Source of the DNA: Neogemmobacter tilapiae | GTDB taxonomy: Bacteria > Pseudomonadota > Alphaproteobacteria > Rhodobacterales > Rhodobacteraceae | Reading direction: 5' to 3' | Length of the DNA: 64,000 nt | Assembly (NCBI RefSeq): GCF_014652215.1 | Contig: NZ_BMYJ01000002.1 | Coordinates: forward strand, 62,001 to 126,000 | Part shown: positions 25,335-32,946 of the stretch, piece after piece | Position numbering within the stretch: position 1 is the first letter of the stretch | Layout: each line of letters starts with the position of its first letter | Notes under the pieces: model-generated | Told to the model about the DNA's origin: nothing | The model's input: the letters and a program-made list of their open reading frames with translations, nothing else | The model's database searches: none | Position numbers and translations under genes: made by a program

Positions 25335-27105
25335 ATAACCATAATATGCTGTCACCGGACAAATGGGTTTGCACGGGCAAAAAAGCAGCCAGCCATCGCT
25401 CGTGGCCGTCCGAAAGCCAAAGCCGCCCTGTTTGTTCATTCAGAGACCAAAGAAGTCCTCGGGGCAGGGCAAGGCGGTCCTCCTTTGGATCAAAATCGAC
25501 AAGGCGATCAGCCCCGCCATCCGTTAGCACAAAAACATCGGCCCCTTGGCCCCCTATCAGGATATCGCGGCCACCCCCCCCTTCCAGCCGATCCGCCCCG
25601 CCGCGTCCCGAGAGCCAGTCCCGACCATCGTCACCGATCAGCCTGTTCTGCCTGCTGTCGCCTGCAAGTCGATCCGCATCTGCCGTGCCGATTAGGTCTT
25701 CGTAGCCACTCAGCCCGAATGTGACGCTCCCCAACTTCCCTCGGCCAAGATGCAGATCAACTTGCGCCCCACCTTTGGCGGCGGCCATATTGAGCATGTC
25801 CCGACCACCGTCCGAGTCGACAATCATGCGATGTTTGGGCTCGGCTTGGACTCGTGCAGCGAAACGATCCGTCAACACGGTCACGTCGTTTGGGCTGTCC
25901 ACCTGACCGAACAGCGTCAAGGCCCCGACAGTGACGTCGGCGGCACCTTCGACGCGGATGCGCCATAGCCCGCCACTGTCTTCGCCGCGAAAGCCAGCGG
26001 CAGAAAACAGGTGATCGAATTCTGTCAGGCCAGGCGCACCGTTCAGCAAAAGACTTTCGTGGCCGCTGGGCGAGATCAGAAACACCCGCAACTCACGAAG
26101 GTCTTCTCCTTTGATATGCAAGTCAATTTCTACCCATTCCAAGTGCATGCCCGACCGGACGTGAAAGCCGCTGTCGATTGGAAGGCCTGCAAACTGTTCC
26201 TGATTCGCTAGGCTCTGACCACCCGTCCAATGTCGTGCGAGCCGCACCGCCGCTTCTGCATCCAGCAGGCCAAATCCCATTTGCGCGCTGTGGATCAGCC
26301 CTGCCGCATTGGCGGCACCCTCACCCGGACGGGCAGTCAGCGCCAGAATATTTTGGACGTCCCGAAAGTCCAAATTCGGGTTCACCGCCAGCATCAGGGC
26401 AATCGCGCTGCTGACCAAGGGGGCAGCAAAAGAGGTTCCAGACACTTGGGCATGACCATCTGGCCCATCGGACGTCAGCAGCCATTGCCCCGGCGCGGTG
26501 AGGAAAAGATTGGCCCCGCTGGCCGAAAACGGTGCGATTTTTCCATCCTGATCACTAGCCCCAACGGCAATACTGCGCCGCCCACCAGTCAGGTTGTGAA
26601 GGCCGACATCGCCTGTGCCATTACCGGCCGCAAAGACAAACACAGTTCCAAGCCCGCCGCGCCCCTGCATCAGGGCTTGATCCAAAGCCTCAGACAACGC
26701 AACCCCGGCCCCGGTGAAGCTATCGGCCAAGGCCGCGACAAAACCCCAAGAGTTGTTCGAAACGTCAACGGCTGACTGTTGGGCTAGAACCTGCGCCAAA
26801 TCGGCTATTGTCAGCGGTTGATCAAAATCGAGCGCGGTTACCTGCAATTCGGCGGCGGGCGCGCCGCCAATACCGCCGAACGCGTTCGCATCCGATCCAA
26901 CGATCAGACCGGCCACTTGCGTGCCATGATCATCGCCGGGGCTTGCTGTCAGCTTTTGGGTGGTCAAATCGGGATTGCTTGACCAAACACCCCCATCGAT
27001 CATGCCCACTCGGATACCGATGCCACGGCTCAGGAGCCACGCCCCTGCAAGGCCCGTTCCGCCCTGCCCATCCAACAACCACCAGTGACTTTGCGGAACT
27101 CGCAT
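25333..27105 (-). CDS. Secreted subtilisin-like (S8) serine protease with P domain and RTX repeats
   Basis: 590 residues. Residues 1-300 are a subtilase domain with full catalytic set: Asp37 (GMIDGGV), His60 (DDHGTQVAG), oxyanion Asn162 (AAGNGTG) and Ser225 (SGTSFAAPL). About 320-405 is a proprotein-convertase P domain (LRELRVFLISPSGHESLL, LWRIRVEGAADVTVG). About 455-555 holds RTX calcium-binding repeats (LAGDSRQNRLIGDDGRDWLS). There is no N-terminal signal peptide, so export is presumably by a type I system reading the C-terminus. No T1SS genes are in the window. No propeptide is evident. Probably extracellular nutrient protease; role inferred. Confidence 0.88.
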   Translation of the reverse strand: MRVPQSHWWLLDGQGGTGLAGAWLLSRGIGIRVGMIDGGVWSSNPDLTTQKLTASPGDDHGTQVAGLIVGSDANAFGGIGGAPAAELQVTALDFDQPLTIADLAQVLAQQSAVDVSNNSWGFVAALADSFTGAGVALSEALDQALMQGRGGLGTVFVFAAGNGTGDVGLHNLTGGRRSIAVGASDQDGKIAPFSASGANLFLTAPGQWLLTSDGPDGHAQVSGTSFAAPLVSSAIALMLAVNPNLDFRDVQNILALTARPGEGAANAAGLIHSAQMGFGLLDAEAAVRLARHWTGGQSLANQEQFAGLPIDSGFHVRSGMHLEWVEIDLHIKGEDLRELRVFLISPSGHESLLLNGAPGLTEFDHLFSAAGFRGEDSGGLWRIRVEGAADVTVGALTLFGQVDSPNDVTVLTDRFAARVQAEPKHRMIVDSDGGRDMLNMAAAKGGAQVDLHLGRGKLGSVTFGLSGYEDLIGTADADRLAGDSRQNRLIGDDGRDWLSGRGGADRLEGGGGRDILIGGQGADVFVLTDGGADRLVDFDPKEDRLALPRGLLWSLNEQTGRLWLSDGHERWLAAFLPVQTHLSGDSILWL

Positions 27106-27174
27106 GTAACCTCCTGCCCGTGCAGGACCGGCCTAGCGCCGCAGCGTTAAGTTGGGTGGAAGGAAAATCAGTTC

Positions 27175-27206
27175 TCTAAAAAGCCAATCAATCGAATTTG
27201 ATTGAT
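27175..27206 (-). terminator. Terminator-like hairpin after RAM-domain gene
   Basis: ATCAATC / GATTGAT stem with a 6-nt loop, then TGGCTTTTT on the minus strand. It starts 6 nt past the stop of the 27212 gene. Confidence 0.6.
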
Positions 27207-27211
27207 CCGTT

Positions 27212-27448
27212 CTAAAACGCCTTGAATGTCATCGTCGTCAGCGTCCGCTGTATCCCCGGAATGTCGAACAGTCGCTCGCTCAGGTAATGGCCGACATCCG
27301 CCTCGTCCGGCACATAAACCTTGGCTATTAGATCGTATTCGCCGCTGGTGGAGTACAGTTCACTCACCACCTCGCGGTCATAGATCGCATCGGCCACCGC
27401 ATAGGTCTGTCCCGGCGTGCAGCGAAACTGGACAAAGACGCAGATCAT
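27212..27448 (-). CDS. Stand-alone Lrp/AsnC ligand-binding (RAM) domain protein
   Basis: 78 residues, all of it an AsnC-type ligand-binding domain (ICVFVQFRCTPGQTYAVADA, VSELYSTSGEYDLIAKVYV, FDIPGIQRTLTTMTFKAF). It lacks any DNA-binding domain. Such stand-alone RAM proteins form the same oligomers as Lrp cores and can sense amino acids or modulate partners. It precedes its own terminator and lies 22 nt downstream of the RecD-like helicase gene on the same strand, so co-transcription is likely. Confidence 0.87.
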   Translation of the reverse strand: MICVFVQFRCTPGQTYAVADAIYDREVVSELYSTSGEYDLIAKVYVPDEADVGHYLSERLFDIPGIQRTLTTMTFKAF

Positions 27449-27470
27449 TTCCGTTCTCCCTTTTCCATGT

Positions 27471-29012
27471 TTATTCCTCGCCCCCTGAAAGCGCTAGAGC
27501 GGGGGCCGTCACGGCGCGCAGGTCTTCGACCGTCAGGCCGCCCCTAGGCTTTGCCAAGCGGTTTCGTGTTACCCAGATCAATCGCCGTTCCGCCCTTGTG
27601 ATCGCCACATAGGTCAGCCGCTTCCACAGGGCAATTCCCGCCTCGGCCCGACCGCTCGCCGCGGCGGCCCAGATGTCCGGCGCAAAGACCTGGACCGTTT
27701 CCCATTGTGAGCCTTGCGCCTTGTGGATTGTCACCGCCGCCCCATGCAGAAAAGCCGCCCCCATCTTGGCCGCGGCCGGGATGAACGGCTCTTCTTCGTC
27801 CGGCTTTTCGATCTTGATAATGGATGCCGCGCTGACCTGCGGGTCTTCGGCACCCATCACATGCAGACGGGCAAATCCATCCCGATTTCCAGGCCCCAGA
27901 TAGATCACTTGCGCCCCTTTGATCAGTCCTCTGGCCTCCAGATCGATCCGCTTTTTCCTGTGCTTCAAGGGCAGTTCGATGCCGTCGCAGATCAAGGGCT
28001 CGCCCGGGATCAGTTCGAATTCCGGCGCCCCAAAGGCCGCACGAAAGGCGGTGATCAGCCGCACCCGTGTGGCATTCCGCCAGACCAGCACAGGCGAGCG
28101 CGCCATCAGATCGCTTTCCACCCGTTCCTGCACCAGAACGCGGTCATCCTTGGCCGCCGCCTTTTCCACCATCCGCTCGAATTCCTCGAAGCCCAGGGCC
28201 GGGTCAGAGAGGGCATGGGCCAGATCGAGAATCGGGTTATCCTGCGTTTGCCGGTGGATGCGGTGCAGTTCCAGCCGCTTGCTGGCGGGCAATTTTTCAA
28301 AAACCATCTGCCCTGACTGCCCGACCGGGGCCAGCTGCGCTGGATCGCCGAACAGCACCAGCGTCGGGAAGATCTCTTTCAGATCTTCGAACTGTCGATC
28401 ATCCAGCATCGAGGATTCATCGACAAAGCCCACATCCAGCGGCTCTTCGCGCCGTTTCCAGCCCTTGATGAAATCGCTGCCGCGAAGGCCTGCTGCCGCT
28501 AGGGCGCCGGGGATAGAGGCGACTTGATCGTAAAAAGCCTTGGCCCGGTCCAGCGCCAGATCCGTCAGCCCCTCGACCACGGGCCTTGTGCCGTTGCCCG
28601 TCAGCCATTCGGCAATGCGCTCATACTCCGGGTCATAGACCGGCGTATAAAGGATCCTGTGAATGGTTGTTGCGGGCACGCCCCGCAGCCGCAGGACCGA
28701 GGCGGCCTTGTTCGTGGGGGCCAGAATGGCCAGCGTGCGGCGGTCCTTGCGCCGGCGACCCTCATAATCGCCCGAAATGATATCAACTCCGGCGGATTTC
28801 AAAGCCTTGTAAAGCTCGGCCAAAAGCAAGGTCTTGCCCGAACCCGCCTTGCCCATCACGGCCAGAACACGACTGCTGCCTTCGGACATTGGCGACAGGG
28901 CCGAATCTTCAAGGTCAATGCCCGCATCATAAAGCGCGGCGCTGATGCGGTCATGGGCTTCCGCCTGATCGTCAGAAAGTGTGGCCACAGGCAGTTGCAT
29001 GGGGTGCAACAT
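27471..29012 (-). CDS. RecD-like ATP-dependent DNA helicase
   Basis: 513 residues. A superfamily 1 helicase with Walker A GKAGSGKTLLLAELY (about 50-64), Walker B GFVDESSMLDDRQF, and C-terminal UvrD/RecD motifs TIHKAQGSQWETVQVF and YVAITRAERRLIWV. It is shorter than RecD/RecD2 and lacks their N-terminal extension, fitting the AAA_30/UvrD_C_2 'ATP-dependent RecD-like' proteins of alphaproteobacteria. Presumed role in DNA repair or recombination. Start uncertain: ATG at 29012 is used; TTG at 29018 and ATG at 29000 are alternatives. Confidence 0.88.
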   Translation of the reverse strand: MLHPMQLPVATLSDDQAEAHDRISAALYDAGIDLEDSALSPMSEGSSRVLAVMGKAGSGKTLLLAELYKALKSAGVDIISGDYEGRRRKDRRTLAILAPTNKAASVLRLRGVPATTIHRILYTPVYDPEYERIAEWLTGNGTRPVVEGLTDLALDRAKAFYDQVASIPGALAAAGLRGSDFIKGWKRREEPLDVGFVDESSMLDDRQFEDLKEIFPTLVLFGDPAQLAPVGQSGQMVFEKLPASKRLELHRIHRQTQDNPILDLAHALSDPALGFEEFERMVEKAAAKDDRVLVQERVESDLMARSPVLVWRNATRVRLITAFRAAFGAPEFELIPGEPLICDGIELPLKHRKKRIDLEARGLIKGAQVIYLGPGNRDGFARLHVMGAEDPQVSAASIIKIEKPDEEEPFIPAAAKMGAAFLHGAAVTIHKAQGSQWETVQVFAPDIWAAAASGRAEAGIALWKRLTYVAITRAERRLIWVTRNRLAKPRGGLTVEDLRAVTAPALALSGGEE

Positions 29013-29051
29013 ACTCAAGCCAAGCGCCGGGTGAAAGGCCCGCCGCCCGTG

Positions 29052-29246
29052 TCACGTGCGCTGATCGAGGGGTTCGCCTTCGGCCGTCTCTGATTCGGCC
29101 CCAATATTCGACCGGGTCGCCAAAGATGCCTCGTCCTCGAGCCCTTGAAGCGTCAATTCGAGATCGCGGGCGAGCCGGTTCATCTGATTCAATTGGGCAA
29201 AGCGGAATAGATCGCGCAAAACTTCGGTGATCCAATCCGTGCTCAT
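29052..29246 (-). CDS. Small hypothetical protein upstream of RecD-like helicase
   Basis: 64 residues from the ATG at 29246 (MSTDWITEVLRDLFRFAQLN), a predicted helical protein ending in an acidic tail (IGAESETAEGEPLDQRT). Not recognised. An in-frame extension upstream to 29618 reads through AT-rich promoter sequence without protein character, so the short form is preferred. It lies 39 nt before the helicase gene on the same strand and is probably co-transcribed with it. Likely an Rhodobacterales-specific small protein. Confidence 0.6.
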   Translation of the reverse strand: MSTDWITEVLRDLFRFAQLNQMNRLARDLELTLQGLEDEASLATRSNIGAESETAEGEPLDQRT

Positions 29247-29580
29247 TTCGTCCTCATTGTCTGATCCACATTGGACTCGTTGACTGGTCCTTGCAATCTC
29301 ACTGGTAAACCACGCTGTTGGTAAGCGAATCGTTAACGCTGCCTGAGCAATCGATGTTGTTGACCTTGTTAGGCCGAAGTTAGCCCTTTGTAGCACCCAA
29401 TTTTTTGCCGCCAAGAAGGTGCAGGCCGCGAATTTTCTTGATTTTTTCACGTTCTGCCCCCATATGGCGAGTGCGACGTTATCTCTATCGACTCTGTTTG
29501 CTATCTGGCCAACGCTCGATCTTGCGCTGACGGGGCCGGTCCGCCGCAATTCCGCGGGCGGAAAATAGAGGAGATTCACG
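29247..29580. other. 334-nt divergent promoter region of the helicase operon and cold-shock gene
   Basis: No gene. AT-richer than its surroundings. Holds a sigma-32-like promoter (29437-29465) reading toward csp, then a leader of roughly 110 nt ending in GAGGAG (29568-29573) before the csp ATG. A CCGCC/GGCGG stem (29541-29561) sits just before that ribosome-binding site. The opposite promoter, for the 29246 gene, must lie in 29250-29400; TTAAC elements are seen near 29330. Confidence 0.6.
29437..29465 (+). promoter_or_regulatory. Sigma-32-like promoter upstream of the cold-shock gene
   Basis: CTTGAT (29437-29442), 15 nt, CCCCATAT (29458-29465). The architecture and spacing equal those of the hsp20 promoter at 13145. 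It would give a leader of about 110 nt. Confidence 0.6.
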
Positions 29581-29787
29581 ATGGCTAAGGGCACCGTGAA
29601 ATGGTTTAACACCACCAAAGGTTACGGCTTTATCGCCCCGGAAGGCGGCAAGAAAGACGTTTTCGTGCACATCACCGCGCTGGAGCGTGCTGGTCTGCGT
29701 TCGCTGGCTGATGGCCAAGCCGTGACGTTCGACATCGAAACCAGCCGCGACGGGCGCGAAAGCGCAACGAACCTGGCAATCGCCTGA
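29581..29787 (+). CDS. Cold-shock protein (CspA family)
   Basis: 68 residues, a single OB-fold cold-shock domain with RNP1 KGYGFIAP (13-20) and RNP2 VFVHI (about 29-33). Binds single-stranded RNA/DNA and acts as an RNA chaperone. Strong GAGGAG ribosome-binding site and a long structured leader precede it, typical of csp genes. A perfect U-tailed terminator follows. The upstream promoter has heat-shock form, which is unexpected for a cold-shock gene but not unusual for Csp paralogues with general stress roles. Confidence 0.95.
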   Translation: MAKGTVKWFNTTKGYGFIAPEGGKKDVFVHITALERAGLRSLADGQAVTFDIETSRDGRESATNLAIA

Positions 29788-29810
29788 TAGCAGGCCGTGG
29801 TACTGACGGG

Positions 29811-29837
29811 GGGCGGTGCTTTTGCGCCGCCCTTTTT
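29811..29837. terminator. Rho-independent terminator of csp
   Basis: GGGCGGTGC / GCGCCGCCC (one wobble pair) with a TTTT loop, followed by TTTTT. It abuts the stop of the convergent receiver-like gene. Confidence 0.88.
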
Positions 29838-30292
29838 CATGCCGTCATGGCTTCGCGGCTACGGGCGGCGTGCTCTATGCCCAAGCGTAGGGCTACTGGC
29901 GTCAGCGGGGCACGCAAGCGGATTGGCGCGCTCTTGTCGGTGGGAAAGACCTGTTCGGCCAGATCTGTCGCGGTCAGTATGACAGGCAATTGTTGAATGC
30001 TTTCGCCCAGCATTCGGAACAATTTGTCACCTTCTTCGATACCTCCCAAACTGTCGCAGTCTGCGATAAGCAAACCAAAGCCCCCCGGATGGTCCATGAC
30101 CATTTCGACCGCTGCATAGGTATCTTCGGCATGGCTCATTCCGGCACCTAGACCCGACAGCCGGATCGCCATTGTTTCGATCTCGGACAAGTCGGCTGCG
30201 GAAAGATAAACGACCCGCATCGGTCGGGCCACCCAGATTGAATCTTCAGCGAAATTCCGGACCAGTTGCATCTTGTTACCGCTTTCAGACAT
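29837..30292 (-). CDS. Degenerate receiver-like (CheY-fold) protein
   Basis: 151 residues. The hydrophobic pattern and motifs GLLIADCDSLGG (phospho-acceptor-like Asp78) and LPVILTATD (Thr107) match a response-regulator receiver. Three features depart from a working receiver: no acidic pair after strand 1 (VVYLSAAD), no conserved Lys at the usual strand-5 position (IRLRAP, Arg instead), and no output domain. So it is probably a pseudo-receiver or stand-alone protein-interaction module. Start: ATG at 30292; ATG at 30271 possible. It is monocistronic, convergent with csp. Confidence 0.6.
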   Translation of the reverse strand: MSESGNKMQLVRNFAEDSIWVARPMRVVYLSAADLSEIETMAIRLSGLGAGMSHAEDTYAAVEMVMDHPGGFGLLIADCDSLGGIEEGDKLFRMLGESIQQLPVILTATDLAEQVFPTDKSAPIRLRAPLTPVALRLGIEHAARSREAMTA

Positions 30293-30380
30293 CCCCTGAG
30301 CCGACTTAGCGGGGTAAAATGGCCGAAATGCGATGGGTTTGGGACGGTTTCGGGCCTTAATCCGGTCAATGAAGAAATGC

Positions 30381-31994
30381 TCAGGATAAGTCTTGGGCGA
30401 CCATCTCGGCCCCGCGCCAGCCCATCAGGATCGCCGGAGCATTGGTATTGCCACCGATGAGGGTGGGAAAGGCCGAGGCGTCGATGACACGCAGGCCTTG
30501 GATGCCATGAACCCGCAGCCTTGGGTCGGTGACCGATGTTGCCGGATCGGTGCCCATGCGGGCGGTACAGGAGGGGTGATAAACCGTGCCGGAACGGCGG
30601 CGGAAGTCGTCGATCAGGGCTTCGTCGGATCGGACGGCGGCGCCGGGGCGCAGTTCTTGTTTGATGAGCTGGGCCAGCGGGGGCTGGGCGGCCAGATGGC
30701 GCAGGTATTTCACCGCCAGCAGCATTTCGGCGATATCGTGGTCGGTGGAAAAGGCATTTGCGGTGATGGTGGGATGGGCCAGCGGATCGGGGGATTTCAG
30801 GCGGATATGCCCGCGCGATGTGGGGCGGCAGTTCGACAGGCCAAGGGAAAGGCCGGGGAAGGGATCGGGGCTTAGGACCGGGCGTTCCCCCGCCTTGGGC
30901 AGCAGGGTGGAAAAGGCCTGCATGTACAGCTGCATATTGGGGCGGGGCAGGTGGGCTTCGGTGCGGAAAAAGCCACCCGCATGGTTGATGGATTTGGAAA
31001 GCGGGCCTTGGCCGAGGAAGACATATTGCATCCCGGCCAACAGCTTACCCCACCAGGGACGCAGGGCCTGATTGTAGGTGGGGACGGTCATTTCCCAAGT
31101 GTAGTTGATGCCCTGATGGTCGGCGAGATGGTCGCCGACGTTCGGGTTGTTTTGAATCACCGGGATGCCCAGCGATTGCAAAAGCCCCCCGGGGCCGATG
31201 CCCGACAATTGCAGCAATTGCGGCGAATTGATCGCCCCGCCCGACAGGATCACTTCGGCGTTCGCGCGGATGACTTGAAGCCCCGCCGTCGTCTGCACCT
31301 CGACCCCGGTGGCGCGGCCCTGTTCAATTACCAAACGAGTCACCTGCGTCTTTGTCATCACCCGCAGATTGGGGTGGCGCATTGCAGGGCGCAGAAAGGC
31401 GCGGGCCGTGGAATTGCGCCGGGCCCCCTTGATTGTCATCTGATAGTGACCGGCACCTTCCTGTTCGGCCCCGTTGAAATCGGGGTTCAGGGGCAGACCG
31501 GCGCTTTCGCAAGCCGCAAGATAGTTGCCCACAAGCGGATGCAGCCCGGTGCGGTTCGCCGCGATGTGCAAAGGCCCACCTTGACCGCGCCAAGCGTCAG
31601 CGCCTGCCTCGTTGTCCTCCAAAGCGCGATAGGCGGGTAGAACCTCATCCCAGCCCCAGCCGGGGGCGATCTGACCCCAATCATCGTAATCGGCCTTGTG
31701 CCCCCGGATCCAGACCATCGCGTTGATGGAGGAGGAGCCGCCCAACAGCCGCCCCCTTGGCCAGTGATCACTTTGTCCTGCCAGCCCCGGATCGGGTTCC
31801 GTGCGATACATCCAATTGACGGCAGGGTTGTAGAACAGCTTGCCATAGCCCAGCGGCAGGTTGACGTAAAAGCGGCGGTCGGTGCCCCCGGCCTCGATCA
31901 GCAGAACCCGCAGTTTGGGATTTTCCGACAGACGGTTCGCCAACACGCAACCCGCGCTGCCCGCACCCACGATGATGATGTCGGCCTGTTCCAT
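30381..31994 (-). CDS. GMC-family FAD-dependent oxidoreductase (choline/alcohol dehydrogenase-like)
   Basis: 537 residues. The N-terminal FAD motif IVGAGSAGCVLANRLSE (about 8-24), GMC signature 1 GRLLGGSSSINAMVWIRGH (about 80-98) and signature 2 GGAINSPQLLQLSGIG (about 255-270) are present, as are the catalytic His in GTVYHPSCTARMG and the Asn in GGNTNAPAI. Substrates of this group are primary alcohols or choline; there is no betaine-aldehyde dehydrogenase next to it, so choline is unlikely. It lies 58 nt downstream of the SelW-like gene on the same strand. Confidence 0.9.
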   Translation of the reverse strand: MEQADIIIVGAGSAGCVLANRLSENPKLRVLLIEAGGTDRRFYVNLPLGYGKLFYNPAVNWMYRTEPDPGLAGQSDHWPRGRLLGGSSSINAMVWIRGHKADYDDWGQIAPGWGWDEVLPAYRALEDNEAGADAWRGQGGPLHIAANRTGLHPLVGNYLAACESAGLPLNPDFNGAEQEGAGHYQMTIKGARRNSTARAFLRPAMRHPNLRVMTKTQVTRLVIEQGRATGVEVQTTAGLQVIRANAEVILSGGAINSPQLLQLSGIGPGGLLQSLGIPVIQNNPNVGDHLADHQGINYTWEMTVPTYNQALRPWWGKLLAGMQYVFLGQGPLSKSINHAGGFFRTEAHLPRPNMQLYMQAFSTLLPKAGERPVLSPDPFPGLSLGLSNCRPTSRGHIRLKSPDPLAHPTITANAFSTDHDIAEMLLAVKYLRHLAAQPPLAQLIKQELRPGAAVRSDEALIDDFRRRSGTVYHPSCTARMGTDPATSVTDPRLRVHGIQGLRVIDASAFPTLIGGNTNAPAILMGWRGAEMVAQDLS

Positions 31995-32052
31995 TGCGCC
32001 AATTTAGCGGGGCGCCGCCGCTATCCTTGCCAAGCCGCGACAAAAGCCGTCG

Positions 32053-32346
32053 CTATTCGGTCTTTGCCCGATCCACATGACCAAGGTCACGATCCGGCCA
32101 GATCACATCGCGGATCTTTTGCTTGATCACCTTCGCCTCGGGAAAGCCGCCATCCGCCTTGCGATCCCAGATCAGTTCCCCATTCAGATGGATCAGGTAA
32201 ATTCCCCCGGTGCCCGGCACCAAGGTCACTTCGCCCAAATCCTGCCCAAAGGTCTGCAACAACTCCTGCGCCATCCAGGCGGCCCGCAGCATCCAGTTGC
32301 ATTGGCTGCAATAGGTGATGCGGACCTTGGGGCCTTCGCCTACCAA
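32053..32346 (-). CDS. SelT/SelW/SelH-family (Rdx) thioredoxin-like protein
   Basis: 97 residues with the Rdx fold: N-terminal strand and CxxC motif ITYCSQCNW (about 10-18), where eukaryotic SelW has Cys-x-x-Sec. The cysteine form is the bacterial norm. Predicted thiol redox protein; the physiological partner is unknown. The start is TTG at 32346, overlapping the end of the lipocalin gene by 7 nt; there is no closer ATG/GTG upstream of the motif. Probably translated by coupling. Confidence 0.82.
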   Translation of the reverse strand: MVGEGPKVRITYCSQCNWMLRAAWMAQELLQTFGQDLGEVTLVPGTGGIYLIHLNGELIWDRKADGGFPEAKVIKQKIRDVIWPDRDLGHVDRAKTE

Positions 32347-32861
32347 TGGCTGACCCGTTGCAGGGCGGCGATGTCAAAGGCGTTCTTGCCCAGAACCTCT
32401 TTCGCCCAATCATATTCTTCGGGCGTTGCCCGCCGGTCGCGGTGTAGCATATAGGCCGAAGCGCGGGCCGGGTTGCCAATCAACAAGGTGCGCCCATCCG
32501 GCGAACGATCAATCACCCAGTAATCGCCATATTGGATCAGCCCATCATAGCGCGATGTCTGATAGCCCGCCAAATCGGCAATACCGGCGAAGCGGATGGT
32601 CTGGCCATTCTTGACGCATTGGAAGGTGATGCTGACATGGCCCGCATCCACCGTTGCCAGATTGGCGGTCATATGGCTGCAACCGTCATCCTGCCTTGTG
32701 GGCATATTGGCGGTCACGAACCATTGGCCCGAAATACTGTCCGCCGACATGCGTTGCAGATGGAACGGGTCGTCCACATCGTCGTAAACCCGCACATAGG
32801 GATAGCCGCAGGCCGAAAGGGCTAGAAAGGCACAAGTCATGACAAGGTTCAGACGTTTCAT
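32340..32861 (-). CDS. Lipocalin-family lipoprotein
   Basis: 173 residues. The signal MKRLNLVMTCAFLALSAC ends in a lipobox LSAC (Cys18). The mature part has lipocalin-like features: SGQWFVTANMP near residue 43 (the GxW motif as SGQW), then ITFQCVKNG, LIQYGDYWVIDRSPDGRTLL and YMLHRDR. Related to Blc-type outer-membrane lipocalins, which bind lipids. ATG at 32861 was chosen because it opens the lipoprotein signal. Overlaps the SelW-like gene, forming a two-gene unit. Confidence 0.82.
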   Translation of the reverse strand: MKRLNLVMTCAFLALSACGYPYVRVYDDVDDPFHLQRMSADSISGQWFVTANMPTRQDDGCSHMTANLATVDAGHVSITFQCVKNGQTIRFAGIADLAGYQTSRYDGLIQYGDYWVIDRSPDGRTLLIGNPARASAYMLHRDRRATPEEYDWAKEVLGKNAFDIAALQRVSHW

Positions 32862-32946
32862 CGGGCACCTTTGGCGGTCAGGGCGTTGCATTCGGCCCTG
32901 ACCATCCTTCACTTGGCGTCTATCCTCAAGCCCCTTCGGCATAAAT

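Noticed and set aside
29247-29618. N-terminal extension of the 29052 gene
   Set aside because: Would translate AT-rich promoter sequence and cross the csp start on the other strand; the internal ATG at 29246 begins the helical protein.
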